Positions 32,268 to 41,469 of a stretch of 43,075 nt of DNA are shown here, in pieces. Position 1 is the first letter of the stretch; each line of letters begins with the position of its first letter. The notes under the pieces are model-generated. The model was not told the DNA's origin. It worked only from the letters and a program-made list of their open reading frames with translations, and searched no databases. The DNA is from CAZESH01 sp964514665 (GTDB lineage Bacteria; Bacillota; Bacilli; Paenibacillales; KCTC-25726), in contig CAZESH010000004.1 in the NCBI GenBank assembly GCA_964514665.1, positions 1 to 43,075 of the forward strand. Direction: 5' to 3'. The position numbers and the translations under genes are program-made.

Positions 32268-35200
32268 ATGCTTTGGACGAAAGAGAAGTTGGGCAAACGG
32301 ATTGAGGAGCTTGCGGCGTACCGCTATCGGGACGCTCTGCCTATTGCAAGTTTTCGTACCCTGAACGACGAAGCGGGAGCTGTCGGCGAGCGGCCGCCAT
32401 TGGACGGCGATTGGGGCGTGCTGAGGCAGGGTGGGCAATGGACGGGAAGGGACCGCTATCTGTGGCTGACGGCCGAGATCGAAATCCCGCAGCAATGGAT
32501 AGGGAGAAAGGTGCTGGGCCATTTTGACTTCGGCAGAACGGGCGGAGGGAACAATTCCGGCTTCGAATCCCTGCTCTATCTTGACGGAATTCCGTATCAG
32601 GGCGTGGACGGCAATCATCAGGAGGTGTTCTTTGAGGCGGATGCGGCCGGCAGGAAGCTTTCGCTTGCTTTCAGATTATGGTCGGGACTCGAAGGCGGCG
32701 GCCCGCAGAAGGAGCAGACGCACCGCATTCAAAAGGCGGAAATCGCCTGGTTGGACGAGCAGGCGGATGATTTGTACTTCACCTCAAAAGCGCTATTGGA
32801 TACCATTGCCGTACTGCCCGAGGATCATGACGAACGATTCGCGCTGCTCAATGCTTTAGACCGGACGTTTCGCATGCTCGATTGGTCGCAAAAGGGTTCG
32901 GATGCGTTTTACGCTTCGGTGTACGAAGCTGCGGGGCACATCCGGGCAGCGCTCGCAGCGATGAAAAAACGGCATGCGGTGACCGTGCGCTGCATCGGCC
33001 ATACCCATATCGACGTGGCTTGGCTCTGGAGACTGAAGCATACAAGGGAAAAGGCTGCGAGGTCGTTTTCCACCGTCCTGCGGTTAATGGATCAATTCCC
33101 GGAATATGTTTTCCTGCAAACCCAGCCTCAGCTGTACGAATATATAAAAGAAGATTATCCGCAAATTTATGCGCAAATAAAAGAAAAAATCCGCGAGGGC
33201 AGATGGGAAGCTGACGGCGGAATGTGGCTGGAGGCCGACTGCAATTTGACCTCAGGGGAATCGCTGGTCCGGCAAATCCTGTACGGAACCCGATTTTTTC
33301 GCGAAGAGTTCGGAGTGGAATGCACCTACTTATGGCTGCCGGACGTATTCGGCTACAGCTGGGCGCTGCCGCAAATTCTCAAGAAATCCGGCATCTCCAG
33401 CTTCATGACGACAAAAATCAGCTGGAACCAATACAACCGCATGCCCCACGATTCGTTCATGTGGCGGGGATTGGACGGCAGCGAGGTGCTGACGCATTTT
33501 ATCACGACTCCGGAACCGGGGAATGCGGCAAAGTGGTGGTATACGTATAACGGAAAGATTACCGCGGAAACCGTTCATGGCATCTGGAAAGCGTACCGCG
33601 ACAAGGAAGTCAATCAGAATTTGCTGCTGTCCTACGGATATGGAGACGGCGGGGGCGGCGTCAACCGCGAAATGCTGGAAATGCGCAGGCGCTTGGATGA
33701 AATCCCCGGTCTGCCGCAGGTGACGACGGGACGTGCGAATGAATATTTCGCCGAGCTGCAAGAGACGATTTCTGCGGCGGATCGCTATGTCCATACCTGG
33801 GACGGCGAGCTCTATCTGGAGTACCACAGGGGGACCTATACGAGCCAGGCTTACAACAAAAAAATGAACCGCACCTTGGAATTGCTGTACAGGGAAAGCG
33901 AATGGCTGAATGTGTTGGGACACCTTTACGCGGGCAGCTGGGAAAATGACGCGCAGGAAGCGCTGACCTCGGGCTGGAAAATCATTCTGCGCAACCAATT
34001 CCACGATATCATTCCCGGCTCCTCGATCCGCGAGGTTTACGAGGACAGCAAGCTGGAGTATGAGCAAGCGCAGGCGCTTGCGGAGCAGGTCAAGCGGGAA
34101 AGCTTCCGTCGGCTAGTAACAGCGGAGGACGGTTTGATGGACTTTGCCGTTTTCAACTCCGCGTCTTGGCAGCGTACGGACCTGCTCGTCATACCGGAAA
34201 AATCAGCCAAAGCACAAGGCAGCTGGTCTTCTGCCGACGGAAGCGGATTGGCGGCGCAAAAATCGGGTGATCACTGGATCGTAGAGGTCAAGGGGCTGCC
34301 TCCGATGGGGTATGCGACGATTCGCTTTTCCGAGGATGCTGCGGCAGCGCGGCAGCACGTACCGGTACCTTTCGGCTATCATCAAGCGGGCATTGAAACA
34401 CCGTTTTACAGTATCCGCTGGAATGAAAACGGCCAACTGACGCGAATCTTCGATCGTTCTGCGGAAAGAGAGGTGCTGACGGAGGGGGAAAGCGGCAACG
34501 TGCTGCAGGTTTTCGAGGACAAACCGCTTCAGTTTGACGCCTGGGATATCGATATTTTCTACCAAGAGAAGATGCGGGAGGTTGCCGAACTGCAAAGCCT
34601 CGAATTAGTCGAGTCGGGGGCACTCCGGGCGGTTGTCGGCTTAAAATGGAAATACATGAATTCCACCGTCAATCAACGCATGATCGTTTACGCTTACAAT
34701 CGCCGCATCGATTTTGAAACCGCGGTCGATTGGCATGAAAGACAGCAGCTGCTGAAAGTCGCCTTTCCGCTGAATATCCGTTCAACCGAGGCCACCTACG
34801 ACATTCAGTTCGGCAATGTAAAGCGTCCCACGCATTGGAACACAAGCTGGGATTATGCTCGGTTCGAAACCGTCGGCCAGCAGTGGGCGGATTTATCCGA
34901 ATACGGCTACGGCGTCAGCCTGCTGAATAATTGCAAGTACGGCTATGATATCAAGCATAACGTCATGCGATTGTCCCTGATCAAGTCGGCAATCCAACCG
35001 GATACTGAGGCGGATCAGGGCATGCACCGCTTTACCTATGCCCTGTACCCCCACGAAAACGATTGGAGAGCGGCGCATACGGCGCGGGAAGCCTGGCAGC
35101 TCAACAACCCGCTGACCTTTGCTGCGGGAAAGGCAAGGGAACAGAGCTTTTCGCTGTTTCGCGTCAATCAGCCCCATGTCATGATCGATGCGGTGAAAAA

Positions 35201-35420
35201 AGCCGAAGATGAGGATAAGGTGCTGGTCCGTCTGCATGAATTCGCCGGCTCGCGCGTTCGCGCCGAAATGACGAGCGATGCCGCGATTTCCGCCTGGCAG
35301 GAATGCGATTTGCTGGAGCGCCCGGAAGGCGAGCGCCAAAACGGTGCGGTCATCGCCTTCGAGATCAAGCCTTATGAAATCAAAACCTTTCTGGTAGATT
35401 TGGCTCTGGACCCGAATTAA
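32268..35420 (+). CDS. Alpha-mannosidase, glycoside hydrolase family 38
   Basis: A 1050-residue zinc-dependent retaining glycosidase. The catalytic domain begins with GHTHIDVAWLWR (His245, His247, Asp249), and the nucleophile is Asp359 in WLPDVFGYSWALPQ. A middle region contains NQFHDIIPGSS, and the C-terminal beta-rich domains are complete, giving the usual length for bacterial class II enzymes. There is no signal peptide, so it acts in the cytoplasm on imported oligosaccharides, consistent with being the last gene of the ABC operon. It should release alpha-linked mannose from, for example, N-glycan or yeast mannan fragments or mannosylglycerate-like compounds. Linkage preference cannot be read. 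Confidence 0.92.
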   Translation: MLWTKEKLGKRIEELAAYRYRDALPIASFRTLNDEAGAVGERPPLDGDWGVLRQGGQWTGRDRYLWLTAEIEIPQQWIGRKVLGHFDFGRTGGGNNSGFESLLYLDGIPYQGVDGNHQEVFFEADAAGRKLSLAFRLWSGLEGGGPQKEQTHRIQKAEIAWLDEQADDLYFTSKALLDTIAVLPEDHDERFALLNALDRTFRMLDWSQKGSDAFYASVYEAAGHIRAALAAMKKRHAVTVRCIGHTHIDVAWLWRLKHTREKAARSFSTVLRLMDQFPEYVFLQTQPQLYEYIKEDYPQIYAQIKEKIREGRWEADGGMWLEADCNLTSGESLVRQILYGTRFFREEFGVECTYLWLPDVFGYSWALPQILKKSGISSFMTTKISWNQYNRMPHDSFMWRGLDGSEVLTHFITTPEPGNAAKWWYTYNGKITAETVHGIWKAYRDKEVNQNLLLSYGYGDGGGGVNREMLEMRRRLDEIPGLPQVTTGRANEYFAELQETISAADRYVHTWDGELYLEYHRGTYTSQAYNKKMNRTLELLYRESEWLNVLGHLYAGSWENDAQEALTSGWKIILRNQFHDIIPGSSIREVYEDSKLEYEQAQALAEQVKRESFRRLVTAEDGLMDFAVFNSASWQRTDLLVIPEKSAKAQGSWSSADGSGLAAQKSGDHWIVEVKGLPPMGYATIRFSEDAAAARQHVPVPFGYHQAGIETPFYSIRWNENGQLTRIFDRSAEREVLTEGESGNVLQVFEDKPLQFDAWDIDIFYQEKMREVAELQSLELVESGALRAVVGLKWKYMNSTVNQRMIVYAYNRRIDFETAVDWHERQQLLKVAFPLNIRSTEATYDIQFGNVKRPTHWNTSWDYARFETVGQQWADLSEYGYGVSLLNNCKYGYDIKHNVMRLSLIKSAIQPDTEADQGMHRFTYALYPHENDWRAAHTAREAWQLNNPLTFAAGKAREQSFSLFRVNQPHVMIDAVKKAEDEDKVLVRLHEFAGSRVRAEMTSDAAISAWQECDLLERPEGERQNGAVIAFEIKPYEIKTFLVDLALDPN

Positions 35421-35474
35421 TATAAGCTTCAAATGAATTCCGGATTGCTTAGGACAACCGTTGATTGTTATTCA

Positions 35475-35503
35475 TTGCGGTAAATTAGCTTCAACAGTAT
35501 AAT
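35475..35503 (+). promoter_or_regulatory. SigA-type promoter for nitronate monooxygenase gene
   Basis: -35 TTGCGG (35475-35480), 17-bp spacer, -10 TATAAT (35498-35503), 21 bases before the start codon. It makes the gene a separate unit from the mannosidase operon. Confidence 0.65.
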
Positions 35504-35524
35504 TTTGCTAAGGATGGTGATTTC

Positions 35525-36523
35525 ATGTCTGCACCTGAAGGCAAATCAACGAACCCCATTGTCCGTAAGCTTGCCGAACAGCTCACAATTCCCGTGATTG
35601 CCGCTCCGATGTTTCTGGTATCCAGCCCGGAGCTGGTGATTGAAAGCTGCAAATCCGGCGTGATCGGATCTTTCCCGCTGTTGAACGCACGAACAACGGG
35701 TATTCTGGACGAGTGGATGCGGCACATTACAGAACAGCTTGAAAACGCCAGGTTGAAAAATCCAGAACGGCGAATTGCCCCATGGGCGGTAAACCTGATT
35801 GTACACAGGACAAACGTGCGCTATGAAGCGGATTTGCAGCTTGTGAAAAAATATCGCGCGCCGATTGTCATCACTTCGCTGGGCGCTCCGGGTCCTGTTG
35901 TCGACATCGTCCATGCGTATGGTGGACTCGTTTTTTCAGATGTCAGTTCACTTGGCCATGCACGAAAAGCCGCTGACAGCGGAGTGGATGGGTTGATACT
36001 CGTTTGCAGCGGAGCAGGCGGCCATGCCGGCACAATTAATCCGTTTGCTTTTATGGGGGCTGTGAGGGAATTCTGGAACGGAATTTGCATTCTGGCTGGC
36101 AGCATCTCGGAGGGTAGGGATATTACCGCCGCAAGAGCGTTAGGTGCGGATTTGGCTTATATGGGCACACGCTTTATTGCGACTGCCGAATCTTTTGCAG
36201 GAAAAGAGTATCAACAGATGCTGATAGAATCGGATTTGGATGATTTGATCAACACGGATGCATTCACCGGAATCAACGCCAATTATCTGATGCAAAGCAT
36301 CCGCAATGCCGGTATGGATCCGCAAGATCTGCAGAAGAAGGATGCGATCAATTTCTCGCAAATGAGCAGCCCGGAAGTTAAAGCATGGAAGGACATTTGG
36401 TCTGCGGGTCAAGGGGTAGGCATGATCAAGCGGACAATGCCGGCCGCGGAGCTGATTGAAGAGCTTCGACAAGAGTACGAGCAAGCGTTGGAGGCGTTAA
36501 GCTTCATCAAGACACCGAATTAA
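35525..36523 (+). CDS. Nitronate monooxygenase (NPD/2-nitropropane dioxygenase family)
   Basis: A 332-residue FMN-dependent TIM-barrel enzyme that detoxifies nitronates such as propionate-3-nitronate, oxidising them with O2. Seen: IPVIAAPMFLVSSPELVIESCKSG at the N-terminus, VCSGAGGHAGTINPF for flavin phosphate binding and catalytic-region His, GSISEGRDITAARALGADLAYMGTRFIAT, and a C-terminal GQGVGMIK motif. AAGGATGGTG precedes the ATG. It is a monocistronic unit whose stop codon overlaps the stop of the convergent glycosylase gene. A related trans-2-enoyl-ACP reductase (FabK) role is less likely given the HAGT motif and length. Confidence 0.88.
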   Translation: MSAPEGKSTNPIVRKLAEQLTIPVIAAPMFLVSSPELVIESCKSGVIGSFPLLNARTTGILDEWMRHITEQLENARLKNPERRIAPWAVNLIVHRTNVRYEADLQLVKKYRAPIVITSLGAPGPVVDIVHAYGGLVFSDVSSLGHARKAADSGVDGLILVCSGAGGHAGTINPFAFMGAVREFWNGICILAGSISEGRDITAARALGADLAYMGTRFIATAESFAGKEYQQMLIESDLDDLINTDAFTGINANYLMQSIRNAGMDPQDLQKKDAINFSQMSSPEVKAWKDIWSAGQGVGMIKRTMPAAELIEELRQEYEQALEALSFIKTPN

Positions 36524-37431
36524 TATATGCTTTTCCACAGATAGAATGAGGCGTAAGCTTCCCAGCCCTGCATGCCGTCGAACAACCGGCGCAGTTCCAC
36601 GGGCGTTGGCTTGCGCTCCATGGCAAGCTGCTGCTTCACGGCATTTTGCAGCCCGACGTCATCCACTGGAAAGGCGGAACGGTCGCGCAAGCAGCGCATC
36701 AGCACGTAGTGGGCCGTCCATGGCCCAATTCCGCGAATGCTGACGAGCTCTTGGAAGGCGCTGCGGAAATCCCCCGATCGCAGCAAGCGCTGTTTGGAAA
36801 GCGATCCTTCATCTATAAGGCGGGCGACTTCAATCAGCGCTGCGGCTTTCGTCCGCGAGAGCTGCAGCGTCTGCAATTCCTGCGGGTCAAGCGCGGCAAT
36901 GCGCTGCGGCTCGGGAAATGCGTGCAGCACCCGGCCGTCATGCTCCACCGCTTCGCCGAATGTTTCGACCACCCTTTTTTTCAGCGTGTAGGCGAAGCGC
37001 AAGGTGATCTGCTGGCCGAGGATGGCCCAGCTGAGCGCCTCGAACAGATCGGGTACGCCAATCAGCCGCAGCCCCTTGAAGCGGATCGCAACCGGAGCGA
37101 GCAGCGCGTTTTCGCGGGCAAGCCGATAGAAAGGGGCGAGATCCGTCTCCAGATCAAACCATTCCCGAATATAGCGGAACGCGGATTCCCGCGATTCTGC
37201 GTCGGGCACGCGATCGGCAAAGCACACCTGAAGCCCGTCTCCTCCACTGATTTCCAAGATCGAAGGTTTCCCCTCCAGCTTGAGCAGCTTATACACCTTT
37301 TCATCCGCCGTTTGATACAGACACTCGTCCGACGAGCGGTTCAAGTAGCCGAGGCATTGGGCAAAGCTGAAATGCTCCGGAAGCTCCAGGCTAAAAGTCG
37401 AATCGCGCATGTCCGGATTTTTGGTAGCCAT
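36520..37431 (-). CDS. alkA: DNA-3-methyladenine glycosylase II (AlkA-like)
   Basis: A 303-residue base-excision repair glycosylase that removes alkylated purines. The helix-hairpin-helix motif is in LVSIRGIGPWTAHYVLMRC, followed by the catalytic Asp in FPVDDVGLQNAV. An N-terminal AlkA-type beta domain (about residues 10-110) is present. The start ATG at 37431 is preceded by GGGAGGACATCC and lies inside the 3' end of the ogt gene, a 41-base overlap. It is the third gene of an adaptive-response operon with adaA and ogt. At its 3' end its TAA overlaps the stop of the convergent gene. Confidence 0.9.
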   Translation of the reverse strand: MATKNPDMRDSTFSLELPEHFSFAQCLGYLNRSSDECLYQTADEKVYKLLKLEGKPSILEISGGDGLQVCFADRVPDAESRESAFRYIREWFDLETDLAPFYRLARENALLAPVAIRFKGLRLIGVPDLFEALSWAILGQQITLRFAYTLKKRVVETFGEAVEHDGRVLHAFPEPQRIAALDPQELQTLQLSRTKAAALIEVARLIDEGSLSKQRLLRSGDFRSAFQELVSIRGIGPWTAHYVLMRCLRDRSAFPVDDVGLQNAVKQQLAMERKPTPVELRRLFDGMQGWEAYASFYLWKSIY

Positions 37432-37930
37432 GGATGTCCTCCCGTTCCAGCAAAAGCTCCTTCATCCTCAGCCCGCCGCGGAAGCCGGTCAAAGCCCGGC
37501 TGCTGCCGATCACACGGTGGCAGGGGACGACAATCGGCACGGGATTTGCCCCGGTTGCGGCCCCAACGGCACGGGTTGCCCGCCCGCGCCCGATCGCCCT
37601 GGCGACATCGCCGTAACTGCGCAGTTCACCGTACGGGATGCGGGACAGCTCCTGCCAAACATCGATTTGAAAAGCGGTGCCACGCAGATCAAGCGGGATG
37701 TCGAACTGCTTGCGCGAGCCTTGGAAATACTCATCAAGCTGATCTTTGAAGTCCGCAAGAGTTTGTTCGGGCTCCTCGACAAGCGAAGCGTCCGGGATTA
37801 TCCGCTTCGTCCACAATTGCAGAATTTCCAGACCTTCATGGGGAAAAAGCACCCGGCATAGACCTTTTTCCGTTGCCGCAATCACGAAGCGATGTACGTC
37901 ATGGCGGTATTCGGACCAATAGAGCTTCAT
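37391..37930 (-). CDS. ogt: Methylated-DNA--protein-cysteine methyltransferase
   Basis: A 179-residue suicide repair protein that takes the methyl group from O6-methylguanine onto the Cys of PCHRVIG. The N-terminal domain and the C-terminal DNA-binding part (FQIDVWQELSRIPYGELRSYGDVARAIG) are intact; length is normal for Ogt/AdaB. ATGA overlap with adaA upstream on the minus strand; the 3' end overlaps alkA by 41 bases. Homologous to B. subtilis AdaB. It is cytosolic and probably induced through AdaA. Confidence 0.92.
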   Translation of the reverse strand: MKLYWSEYRHDVHRFVIAATEKGLCRVLFPHEGLEILQLWTKRIIPDASLVEEPEQTLADFKDQLDEYFQGSRKQFDIPLDLRGTAFQIDVWQELSRIPYGELRSYGDVARAIGRGRATRAVGAATGANPVPIVVPCHRVIGSSRALTGFRGGLRMKELLLEREDIHGYQKSGHARFDF

Positions 37931-38508
37931 TCTGTAGAACCTCCTTTTTCCTGTCGGCGGAACATATTCGGGGAAAGCCCTGTTGTTTTTCGGAAAATGG
38001 ATGAAAAATGGGAAGCGCTGCGGAATCCGACAGCTGCAGCGGCATCCGCTACACTCGGACCTTCCGGCATAAGCAAGGTTTTGGCTGCTTCGATCCTGAC
38101 GCTCCGCAAACGCTCGGCAGGCGTGATGCCGACCGTCCGTTTATAAACCCGCTGGAGGTGAAAAGGACTGATGTTCAATGCGGCGGCAAGGTCAGGCAGC
38201 GTCAGCGGCTGCCGGTAGCGGGCCGCAATCACCGCATTCAATCGTTCAACCAGCTCGGCATCAGGGCCGTTTGCGCCCGGCTGCTCCGGGCGGCACCGTT
38301 TACAAGGACGAAACCCTGCTTTAAGCGCTTCCGTCAGGCTGTTAAACAGCGTAATATTCTCTTTCTTCGGAGTCCGCGCCCGGCAGGAAGGTCTGCAGAC
38401 GATTCCCGTCGTCCGAACTCCGACATAAATGCGCCCGTCATAAAGGGTGTCATTGCGCAGGATGACGTCATACACCTTATGAAACAAACTGCTGTCCAAA
38501 ACGATCAC
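37927..38508 (-). CDS. adaA: AdaA-type methyl-sensing transcriptional activator
   Basis: A 193-residue protein joining an Ada zinc domain and an AraC-type DNA-binding domain. The four zinc cysteines are in GIVCRPSCRAR and FRPCKRCRPE; methyl transfer from DNA phosphotriesters to the first of these turns the protein into an activator. The helix-turn-helix pair covers residues ~95-185 (LPDLAAALNISPFHLQRVYKR, ADAAAAVGFRSASHFSSIFRK). No methyltransferase domain is fused; that activity is the next gene, as in Bacillus adaA-adaB. The start is uncertain: GTG at 38508 directly touches GAGGTG, so TTG at 38499-38497, six bases after that site, may be the true start. Confidence 0.92.
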   Translation of the reverse strand: MIVLDSSLFHKVYDVILRNDTLYDGRIYVGVRTTGIVCRPSCRARTPKKENITLFNSLTEALKAGFRPCKRCRPEQPGANGPDAELVERLNAVIAARYRQPLTLPDLAAALNISPFHLQRVYKRTVGITPAERLRSVRIEAAKTLLMPEGPSVADAAAAVGFRSASHFSSIFRKTTGLSPNMFRRQEKGGSTE

Positions 38509-38645
38509 CTCACTATCCTAGTATAAACCGTTCTCTATTCCGGATAAAAGCCTTTACAATAGGACAGCAAGAATTCGACGAACGGCAAAGGTGACGAAAG
38601 AAAGTAAGGGTCGCCGATCCTCCGTGGATAGCAGGGTGGTTCTGA

Positions 38646-38674
38646 TTGATTTAACAAGTGAACCATATTATAAT
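38646..38674 (+). promoter_or_regulatory. SigA-type promoter for lacI-kinase-regulator operon
   Basis: -35 TTGATT (38646-38651), 17-bp spacer, -10 TATAAT (38669-38674). It lies about 31 bases upstream of the lacI-type start codon. Confidence 0.7.
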
Positions 38675-38678
38675 TAAG

Positions 38679-38690
38679 TTAATCGTTTAA
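38679..38690 (+). promoter_or_regulatory. LacI-type operator at transcription start
   Basis: TTAATCGTTTAA is an inverted repeat with the central CG typical of LacI-family operators, placed at the predicted transcription start, suggesting autorepression by the protein encoded at 38705. Confidence 0.5.
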
Positions 38691-38704
38691 TAAGGGATGG
38701 TACG

Positions 38705-39733
38705 ATGAAGAGAATTACGATCAAAGATGTCGCCAAGGCTGCAGGTGTATCAACAGCGGCTATATCCTATGCGTTAAACGGAAAAGAGTCGAAGCTGTCT
38801 ATAGAAACGTTAGCGAGGATTAAAGCGGCTGCTGCATCATTAAACTACATTCCTGATTTTTCTGCCAGAAGTCTTGTTAATAAGAGATCCTATCTGATTG
38901 GAGTCATCATTCCCGAGACGGAAGGGCATAACTCAATGATTCTTGAAAACGCTTTCTATAGTGAAATTGTAAGCGGAATAGAAAATGAGCTGCGCAAGCA
39001 TAATTACCATCTTATTATTACGGGGATAGACGGAGGTAAAGGGTATTCAGATCTCTCTATGCAGAGAAACCTGGATGGCGCCATTGTCATGGGGATTTAT
39101 AATGAGAGTCTCTATGAAGAGCTTAAGAAAGTGAATATTCCCTTAATCTTGATTGACAGCTATATTAACGATACTTATTTCAAAAATATTGGCATTGATG
39201 ATGAATTCGGAGGAAGTATTGCCACAAGATATTTAATTGATCAGGGACATACTAATATTGCTCTTGTAACGGGTAGAATAAAGAAGGATGGCGTAGTAGA
39301 GAAGCGGTTTTTGGGCTACAAAAATGCGTTGGAAAATGCAGGGTTATTATATAATCCAGACTATTTATTCGAGGATTCGATTCGTTATGAACATGGAGTG
39401 CAGGCAGGTATAACCATCGCGAATAAATATCCGGAGATTACAGGGATATTTGCAACTGCAGATATGGTAGCCTTCGGTGTCATAAGCGGTTTGCGGAAAG
39501 CTGGCAAAAGTGTCCCTGAGGATATTTCCGTCATTGGCTTTGATGATATTATGATGTCAAGCATGTTTATCCCACAATTAACGACCATTCGTCAGGATAT
39601 TAAGGCGAAAGGAATAAAAGCGGCACAATACTTGCTGCAAACCATTGAAGGCAGCATATCCAATCACCTTGAGAAAATTACATTACCGCTTGAACTTGTT
39701 GAACGGCAATCGGTAAGAAGGATATCATCATGA
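38705..39733 (+). CDS. LacI-family transcriptional regulator
   Basis: A 342-residue repressor. N-terminal helix-turn-helix and hinge helix: ITIKDVAKAAGVSTAAISYAL then NYIPDFSARSL; residues ~60-335 form the periplasmic-binding-type effector domain (LIGVIIPE, DQGHTNIALVTG, ISVIGFDDI). The start follows AAGGGATGG. Its stop overlaps the sensor-kinase ATG (ATGA), an unusual coupling of a one-component repressor to a two-component system. This region is much richer in A+T than the centre of the window, hinting at different origin. The effector is probably a sugar; no transporter target is visible before the right edge. Confidence 0.92.
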   Translation: MKRITIKDVAKAAGVSTAAISYALNGKESKLSIETLARIKAAAASLNYIPDFSARSLVNKRSYLIGVIIPETEGHNSMILENAFYSEIVSGIENELRKHNYHLIITGIDGGKGYSDLSMQRNLDGAIVMGIYNESLYEELKKVNIPLILIDSYINDTYFKNIGIDDEFGGSIATRYLIDQGHTNIALVTGRIKKDGVVEKRFLGYKNALENAGLLYNPDYLFEDSIRYEHGVQAGITIANKYPEITGIFATADMVAFGVISGLRKAGKSVPEDISVIGFDDIMMSSMFIPQLTTIRQDIKAKGIKAAQYLLQTIEGSISNHLEKITLPLELVERQSVRRISS

Positions 39734-41469
39734 GAGCCTCGCTGCGATTAAAGCTTATCATTGGCTTCTGTGCCGTAACGATCCCCATGTTTATTTTTCT
39801 GATGTATAACAATTATTATGCGATGAATGTTGTTCGTACACAGGTGGCGCAGTCGAACAAAAACTTGTTATCGATGTATATGAATCAGAATGATCGTATA
39901 TTTGAGAATGTGAATACTTACCTTTATACGTTTATTATGAAGGACTCTGATTTAGCGCTCTATAGTCGGCAAAATTCCGAGTATAGTGAGTACTTTTTGT
40001 CCAAGGTGCGATTACAGAATAAAATGAATGCGGATCTTAATAATTTCAATAACGTTAACATGTTTTTTGTTTATTCATTTGAGGATCAGGAATTGTTGAG
40101 TTCATCATTTCTCGGTTCAAATTATGAGAAGTTTGAATCAATCAAAAGTGATCTGAATAAATATATACTTGATCATAAAGCGGAAGGGTTTACGGATAAT
40201 AGATGGAGGCTGATTCACAGCGGTAATGAGACGGCGCTGATTCGATTAGTACAATCTGAGTTTAATCAGGTTATAGGAGCGTGGATCGACGTTAGTAATC
40301 TGATGAGCCCGTTGCACTTTCTAGAGCTTGGAAAGCAAGGACAAGCGTTAATGGTATCGAATGAAGGTGTTCCTCTCACTCCATTATCTAATGATGTGAT
40401 GAATAAGCCAGACTTTAAATTGACGCTCCCCAAAGAAGAAGACTTATTCAGTACATTATCGATGGATATTAATTATTTGATTGTGGATGCGAAGTCCCAG
40501 TATGGAGATATTCATTTAGCGGTACTTATTCCGGAGAGTACACTGTTGCAGCGGCTCCCCTACTTCCAAAGACTTATATTTATTATCCCGCTGATGGGCT
40601 TTGTGATATTGGTATTTTACTTGATATTCTTGCAGAATGTATTGTTGAAGCCCATGAAACAGCTGATAAAGGGAATGCGGCGGATTAAACAAGGAGAACT
40701 CGATACTCGACTTTATAATGACAAGTCTAGAGAATTTATGATTATAAATGAAACATTTAACGAAATGGTCAATCAGATCCAAAGTTTGAAGATCAATGTG
40801 TATGAAGAGCATATTCGAACGCAGCAGGCTGAGCTCAAGCACTTGCAAGTACAGATTAATCCACATTTTCTTCTGAACTCCATCAACATTATTTACAATC
40901 TTGCTGAATTGAAGAGGAATGATCTGGTTAAGAAAATGTCAACGCATCTTGCCAATTACTTTCGTTTTATTACACGAACGAATATGTCCTTAGTAACGGT
41001 TTCTCAAGAGATCAAGCACATTGAAAGTTATTTGGAAATCCAGCAGTTTCGGTTTCCTCAGCATATGCGTTATGAAACTTATGTAGACCCAAGCTTGGAG
41101 GATGCAGCGATTCTTCCGCTTATTATCCAGCCTTTTGTAGAAAATTCGGTTCTTCATGGTTTTCAAATGGGACCCGAGGCTTTCAATATACGTGTATCCA
41201 TTACCCGGTCCAAGGAGCAGCCGGACAGACTTTATGAAGTACACATAAGTGATAATGGCACAGGAATTGATTCGGGCAAACTTTTAGAGCTGCAGCAAGA
41301 TAGCTGGCAATCGGATTCCGATAACCACCTTGGGATTTGGAATGTGCGTCGTCGTTTAAAGCTGCATTATGGCGATGCTTCTCAACTGCAATTTGAGTCA
41401 GGGAATCCTAGTGGTGTGGTCATTCGTCTGCTCATTCCAATCCAGAAAGGTGTTGACAATCATGTATAA
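39730..41469 (+). CDS. YesM-type sensor histidine kinase
   Basis: A 579-residue membrane kinase. TM1 at about residues 8-28, an extracellular sensor domain of ~250 residues, TM2 at about 279-300, a HAMP linker (to ~353), then the LytS/YesM-type phosphoacceptor region with His379 in QVQINPHFLLNS, and an ATPase domain with the N-box in PFVENSVLHG and the G1 box SDNGTGID. It shares ATGA with the lacI-type gene and overlaps the response-regulator gene by 8 bases. Such kinases typically sense extracellular carbohydrates or a partner binding protein and drive ABC importer genes. The signal is not known. Confidence 0.93.
   Translation: MRASLRLKLIIGFCAVTIPMFIFLMYNNYYAMNVVRTQVAQSNKNLLSMYMNQNDRIFENVNTYLYTFIMKDSDLALYSRQNSEYSEYFLSKVRLQNKMNADLNNFNNVNMFFVYSFEDQELLSSSFLGSNYEKFESIKSDLNKYILDHKAEGFTDNRWRLIHSGNETALIRLVQSEFNQVIGAWIDVSNLMSPLHFLELGKQGQALMVSNEGVPLTPLSNDVMNKPDFKLTLPKEEDLFSTLSMDINYLIVDAKSQYGDIHLAVLIPESTLLQRLPYFQRLIFIIPLMGFVILVFYLIFLQNVLLKPMKQLIKGMRRIKQGELDTRLYNDKSREFMIINETFNEMVNQIQSLKINVYEEHIRTQQAELKHLQVQINPHFLLNSINIIYNLAELKRNDLVKKMSTHLANYFRFITRTNMSLVTVSQEIKHIESYLEIQQFRFPQHMRYETYVDPSLEDAAILPLIIQPFVENSVLHGFQMGPEAFNIRVSITRSKEQPDRLYEVHISDNGTGIDSGKLLELQQDSWQSDSDNHLGIWNVRRRLKLHYGDASQLQFESGNPSGVVIRLLIPIQKGVDNHV

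Noticed and set aside
38631..38640. GCAGGGTGGT resembling the T-box antiterminator motif
   Set aside because: There is no specifier stem region, no downstream terminator and no aminoacyl-tRNA or amino-acid gene following.
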